Translations under genes and position numbers: made by a program
The notes under the pieces: generated by a model
Told to the model about the DNA's origin: nothing
Seen by the model: the letters and a program-made list of their open reading frames with translations, nothing else
Databases searched by the model: none
Shown here: in pieces, positions 60,030-64,000 of the stretch
Numbering within the stretch: position 1 is the stretch's first letter
Layout of the letters: each line of letters begins with the position of its first letter
Source: Bettongia penicillata ogilbyi
Lineage: Eukaryota; Chordata; Mammalia; Diprotodontia; Potoroidae
Assembly (NCBI GenBank): GCA_023548195.1
Contig: JAJHZJ010000220.1
Span: forward strand, 3,038,370-3,102,369
Reading direction: 5' to 3'
Length of the DNA stretch: 64,000 nt

Positions 60030-61090
60030 AGCAACAATTTTCTATCTCTACTACTCTTGAACTGTTCCATTAAAAGTCACAGTAACATCCAGATCACTTA
60101 ATACAATGATTTTTTCTTTCCTTATTGACAATTAACTCTCTGCAGTATTAAATATCAATGACCATTTCCTCTTCCTTGAAACTTATTGTTCTTTTAATTT
60201 CTAAACATTTCTATGTTATCATAGTTTTCCATCTCTTTTTGTTTTTCTGCCTCTTTTTATGTTCTTTCTTCTATCTTTTAAAAATGAGTATTCTCCAAGG
60301 TTCTTTCCTTAATTATATTATCTTTCCCACCCATACTATGCCCTCTATCTGTAATATTTATTACAATGATTCCACGTTGAAGTTAATGACTAGCAGATCT
60401 CTATCTTCAGCCTAAACCAAATATACTCTGTAAGAGTTGCTGTCTAACTGTCCTATGAACAGTTTTATAATAGGATACCAAAATTCAAATCCCTGCAAGG
60501 CATTATGAATAATTTTATCCAAATTGTTTTTTCCGTTTCAAAATGGGGCTCTTCCTTCACACTCATCATTCTTTTTTCCACTCACAAAATGTCAGCCATG
60601 GTACCCTGGGATCTCTTTTTCTTTGAATCCAATTAATATTGCCTATAAAGATATCTACCACATAAATAAATCCACACTTTCCATTTCCTCCTAAATTCCA
60701 TCCTTGTATTTTTGTAGGCTATTCACGCCTTTATCTAGTTATTCCACAGCTATTTCAAATTCAATACATCTGAAATGGAACTTAACAGAATCCCTTAAAC
60801 ACTTTCTTCCTCTACTAGCAGTATCTTCATGTTTTTATTTGCCCAGAATTATGATGCAGGAGTAGATGTACTTCCTTGTATCTATCTTGGATGTTTCCCT
60901 ATTCTCATCCTATTTAATAATTTTCCAAGTATGTTCTACCTGATTTTACCTCTAATGTATCTTCTGCATGTGACCTTTTCTTTCCATTCACATTATTTTT
61001 TGCCTCTACTATTGCTGGAGCCTCTTCTTCAGTTTTCCTTTTTCCAGGCTGTCCCTTTAGTATTCCTTTCCCTGTACAACTAACGGTTCT
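60030..61090 (+). mobile_element. L2 LINE, reverse-transcriptase region
   Basis: Plus-sense L2: 'aactctctgcagtattaaat' (60132-60151), then 'tctccaaggttctttcctta' (60292-60311), which corresponds to the PQGSVLGP motif. The region where YADD should be (60370-60400) is no longer readable. 'ttcaaattcaatacatctga' (60754-60773) corresponds to LKLNMSKTE. Heavily decayed. Confidence 0.65.
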
Positions 61091-61369
61091 CTCTCTCCTG
61101 ATGCGGATCAGCAACTACTTTTCAAGTGATGGTCTTAAACCGGGTTCCAAACCTATATGCAGTACATAGATATACTTACATGTGCATCTATGTGTGTACT
61201 CATGGAATCGATTATAATGGTATAGTTATGCATGAAAACATACATATATAAATATTTCAAATATATATTTATATATATATAATTATTGACATAGATCTCT
61301 ATAAGACTATGATATATTAGATATAGAAATAAATAGATATTTATATCTATTTCAATATAATTTCTTATA

Positions 61370-61432
61370 TATATGTTTGTGTATACAGATGTATATGTGT
61401 GTATGTATGTATATATGTGTATATATATACAC

Positions 61433-61463
<31 letters not shown>

Positions 61464-61479
61464 TACATATATACATACA

Positions 61480-61561
<82 letters not shown>
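61370..61561. repeat. TATG/TACA, (TC)n, (TA)n compound microsatellite
   Basis: Irregular TATG/TACA, a pure CT array (61482-61519), then pure TA (61519-61560). Four overlapping frames here are low-complexity artefacts. The composition and order resemble the HAL1 arrays. Confidence 0.95.
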
Positions 61562-61564
<3 letters not shown>

Positions 61565-61567
61565 ACA

Positions 61568-61620
61568 TGCTTTTAGGCATCATTTTGTGAAGGGATAACT
61601 AAATATTCTTCACCAGACTG
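61568..61620 (-). mobile_element. Short HAL1 3'-region scrap
   Basis: 'catcattttgtgaagggata' (61578-61597) and 'tattcttcaccagactgcc' parallel 54657-54705 inside a HAL1. Only about 50 bp, next to the microsatellite. Confidence 0.4.
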
Positions 61621-61639
61621 CCAAAAAGGATGAAGACAG

Positions 61640-61790
61640 AAAAAAAGTAAGATCACCAGATACAGAGTTGCCTGGAGACACTGAAAGATTAAGTATCATT
61701 ACCAGGGTCACACTGCTAGTATATGGCCAGAGAAGGAATTGAACCCAGTTCTTCCTAATGTTTAAACCAGATCTTTATCTAAAATACTTC
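61640..61790 (-). mobile_element. MIR-type SINE
   Basis: Antisense SINE text: 'agattaagtatcattaccag' (61685-61704), 'ggtcacactgctagtatatg' (61705-61724), 'ggaattgaacccagttcttc' (61735-61754). The B-box-like part is well kept. Confidence 0.7.
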
Positions 61791-61889
61791 GCTATCATTG
61801 TCAAAATTTCATACATTACTAGTATGATTTAAGGCAAATAAATAGTCATAATTTTTATTACATTTGATTCTCCAAGTAAACAGTGAAGT

Positions 61890-62045
61890 AGTTAAGGCAA
61901 GTATTATCCGCATTTTACAAAGGAGAAAATAGACTCAGAAAGAGATTATATAGTATCATAGAACGGGTAAGGAGTCCCATTATATATTCTACCTGCAAAT
62001 GTATGCTATGCCCTACTATACTGGCGCTCAGGAAACAATTAATTA
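61890..62045 (-). mobile_element. MIR-type SINE, second copy
   Basis: 'taaggcaagtattatccgca' (61893-61912) and 'aaaatagactcagaaagaga' (61926-61945) are antisense SINE core. The head part toward 62040 is diverged. Confidence 0.55.
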
Positions 62046-62594
62046 TTAAGTAGAAACACCATTTCTTCTTACAACATGAAGAAATTCTATTTTTAAAGAT
62101 AGGACATGCATGAAAGAAAAGTATGTAGGGCAATTTATTGGGTACTTTATAAAAATAATTTAAAAATGTATTTGAAGGGAATGAAACTTAAAAGTGAGCC
62201 ATCAGTCGATGTCATTCAAGTGATGATTCCTAAAGGAGAGTTATCTGTCAATGAGATACGTCAAAATATTGAATTCATTACATAGTTGCTCATTTTTCTC
62301 AATCTTTAAGTAATTTCAAAAGTAATATTCTCTCATATCCTCTGTATGCAAACATTCCAGAAGAACTCTTTAATTAGGCATCTCAGTGAGTTTGAACTGA
62401 CTCTGTGATTTGATAACTACGGAAGTAACTCATTCAGACTTCCTCAGCAATGCTCTCATTGACCTTATTTGATTGAAATATCCATATTAGGTTTTACAGT
62501 ATTAGATTTGGAATAATTTACTAATATGATTCTAAATTTTCATAATGGAAAAGATTCAAAGCTTTTCACACTTAAAAATGTTTATCAGATTGTT
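62046..62594. other. Unassigned AT-rich sequence
   Basis: Nothing recognised. Confidence 0.4.
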
Positions 62595-62765
62595 TACATA
62601 CACTTTCCTTAAAATATATGCAAGTGTACCTATACAGAATTGTATGCTGTCATGGGGAGGGAGGGGAGTAGTGGGGGGAAGGTGTGGGGTGGATAATACC
62701 TTAATTTTAAGAAAGTTATTGTAGAACATTAAAAAGAATTAAAAAAATAAATATAACAATAAAAA
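62595..62765 (+). mobile_element. L1 3' end, very short
   Basis: 'acagaattgtatgctgtcat' (62635-62654), a G-rich tract 62655-62690, 'ttattgtagaacattaaaaa', and an A-rich tail: the last ~170 bp of an L1 of the type seen at 3900-4085. Confidence 0.75.
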
Positions 62766-63155
62766 ATATATTCAAGTGTTTAATCTTCAATCTGTCCTCA
62801 AATCCAATTAAAATGCCAATTCTAACTATGATTATTAGAATAATCAATTAACCATTCTTTGTACCAGTTGCCTACCAGTTATTCTCACATGTTGTGCCTA
62901 CTTTTTCTTTAAGAATTGAGAATATATTCAATCTCCCATTTAAAATTCACACTTGAGAAGCATTATTATTTATACTGGGAAATACTGATAAACATATTTA
63001 TGTAACTAGGGACCCAGTTGCTTTCATTTGTTATTTCTTCAAAATCCATGTAGTTTAAGATCATGCCCTTATGTAGATCATTAAACTAAATTTTACTTTT
63101 TCCTCTTTTTTTATCAACATTGTTTTATTTAAACATATGCTTTCATAACCCTTTA
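62766..63155. other. Unassigned sequence
   Basis: Nothing recognised. Confidence 0.4.
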
Positions 63156-64000
63156 ACTAACTTTTAGTTTTCAACATTCATTTCTGAAAGATTTTGAGTT
63201 CCAAATTTTCTCCCCATCTCTATCTTCCCTTCACTCCAAGACACCATACATTCTGATTACTCCTTCCCCAAATCTACCCTCCCTTCTATTCAACCACACC
63301 CTTTTGTAACCCTCATCTCCTCTATTTTCTTGTGGGGCAAGTATTTCTTGTATTACTTGTATTTCTTATAATCCAGTTGTATGCACAAAATTTCTCAACA
63401 TTCATTCCTAAAATTTCAACTTCTCTCCCTTCCTCCCTCCCCACTCATTCCCACTGAGAAGGCAAATAATTCAATATCAGTTATATCTGTGTAGTTATAA
63501 AAAATAATGTCATGTTGTGAAAGACTAACAGTATTTCTCTCCATCCTATCCTTCCTCCTATTTATTCTATTATCTCTTTTGATCTTGTTCCTCCCCAAAG
63601 CATTTACTTCTAATTATCCCTTCATCTTATTTGCCTTCCCTTCTATCATCCCGCCACACCCCACTTAACCCCTTCTCCCCTACTTCCCAGTAGTGGAAGA
63701 TAGAGTTTCATAGCACATTGAATGTGCATGTTATTCTCTCCTTAAGCCAAATGTGATGAGAGTAAACTTCATTTTTCTTCTCTCACCTCCCCACTACTCC
63801 TCTCCATTGAAAAACTATTTCTGGCCTCTTTTATGACAGATAATTTGCCCCATTCCATTTCTCCCTTTCTCCTCACAATATATTCCTCTCTCATCCCTTA
63901 ATTTTATATTTTTAGATCATTCCTTCCTATTCAATTCCCCTGTGCCCTCTCTCAATATATATATATTCCCTCAAACTACCTATATACTGAGAAAAGTCTT
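63156..64000 (-). mobile_element. HAL1 3' region, running off the window
   Basis: 3' end 'ttagttttcaacattcattt' (63164-63183). Antisense blocks shared with 10440-11300 follow, such as 'gaaggcaaataattcaatat' (63458-63477) and 'aagccaaatgtgatgagagt' (63744-63763), and a TA stub at 63952-63966 at the position of the HAL1 microsatellite. The ORF1 part should lie beyond 64000. Confidence 0.75.

Overview
The window looks like a stretch of intergenic nuclear DNA from a mammal, most likely a marsupial. It is AT-rich, CpG is scarce, and there is no intact protein-coding gene. Nearly everything recognisable is a decayed retrotransposon. The marsupial call rests on the mix: L1 together with several ORF1-only 'half-L1' (HAL1) elements, an RTE-clade LINE, SINEs that share that LINE's 3' tail, and old L2, MIR and CR1/L3 remnants. 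Families were recognised by eye, so subfamily names are left open.

Layout. 1-4.1 kb: a HAL1 cut by the window edge, then the 3' end of an L1 (both +). 4.9-6.6 kb: old L2 and SINE fragments. 7.6-18.3 kb: a three-level nest. An old L1 3' end is split by a full-length L1 (8462-18127, +), whose ORF1 is split by a full HAL1 (10423-13318, -). Both insertions show target-site duplications. 18.9-27.4 kb: three minus-strand L1 pieces with internal deletions. 27.4-29.6 kb: L2 fragments, one carrying a probable solo LTR and a SINE. 30.4-35.1 kb: an old plus-strand L1 lacking most of ORF2, carrying a short DNA-transposon scrap and an unusual ~0.8 kb composite SINE-like insertion. 35.6-36.1 kb: a CR1/L3 fragment. 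36.9-41.6 kb: the least repeat-filled part, with MIR, a (GATA)n array, another SINE and a complete 7SL RNA retropseudogene (40990-41276). 41.6-48.1 kb: a near full-length minus-strand L1. 48.2-49.0 kb: another L1 3' end. 51.6-59.1 kb: a second three-level nest, in which an RTE LINE (-) is split by a HAL1, itself split by a younger HAL1. 59.2-62.8 kb: SINE, MIR and L2 fragments and an L1 3' end. 63.2-64 kb: another HAL1 running off the window.

No gene network can be described. The working history is one of layered insertion: L2, MIR and CR1 are oldest, RTE and its SINEs are intermediate, and L1 and HAL1 inserted into them and into each other. Every ORF1 and ORF2 copy seen is broken by stops, frameshifts, deletions or lost catalytic residues. 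The longest open frames are L1 fragments or read through dinucleotide repeats.
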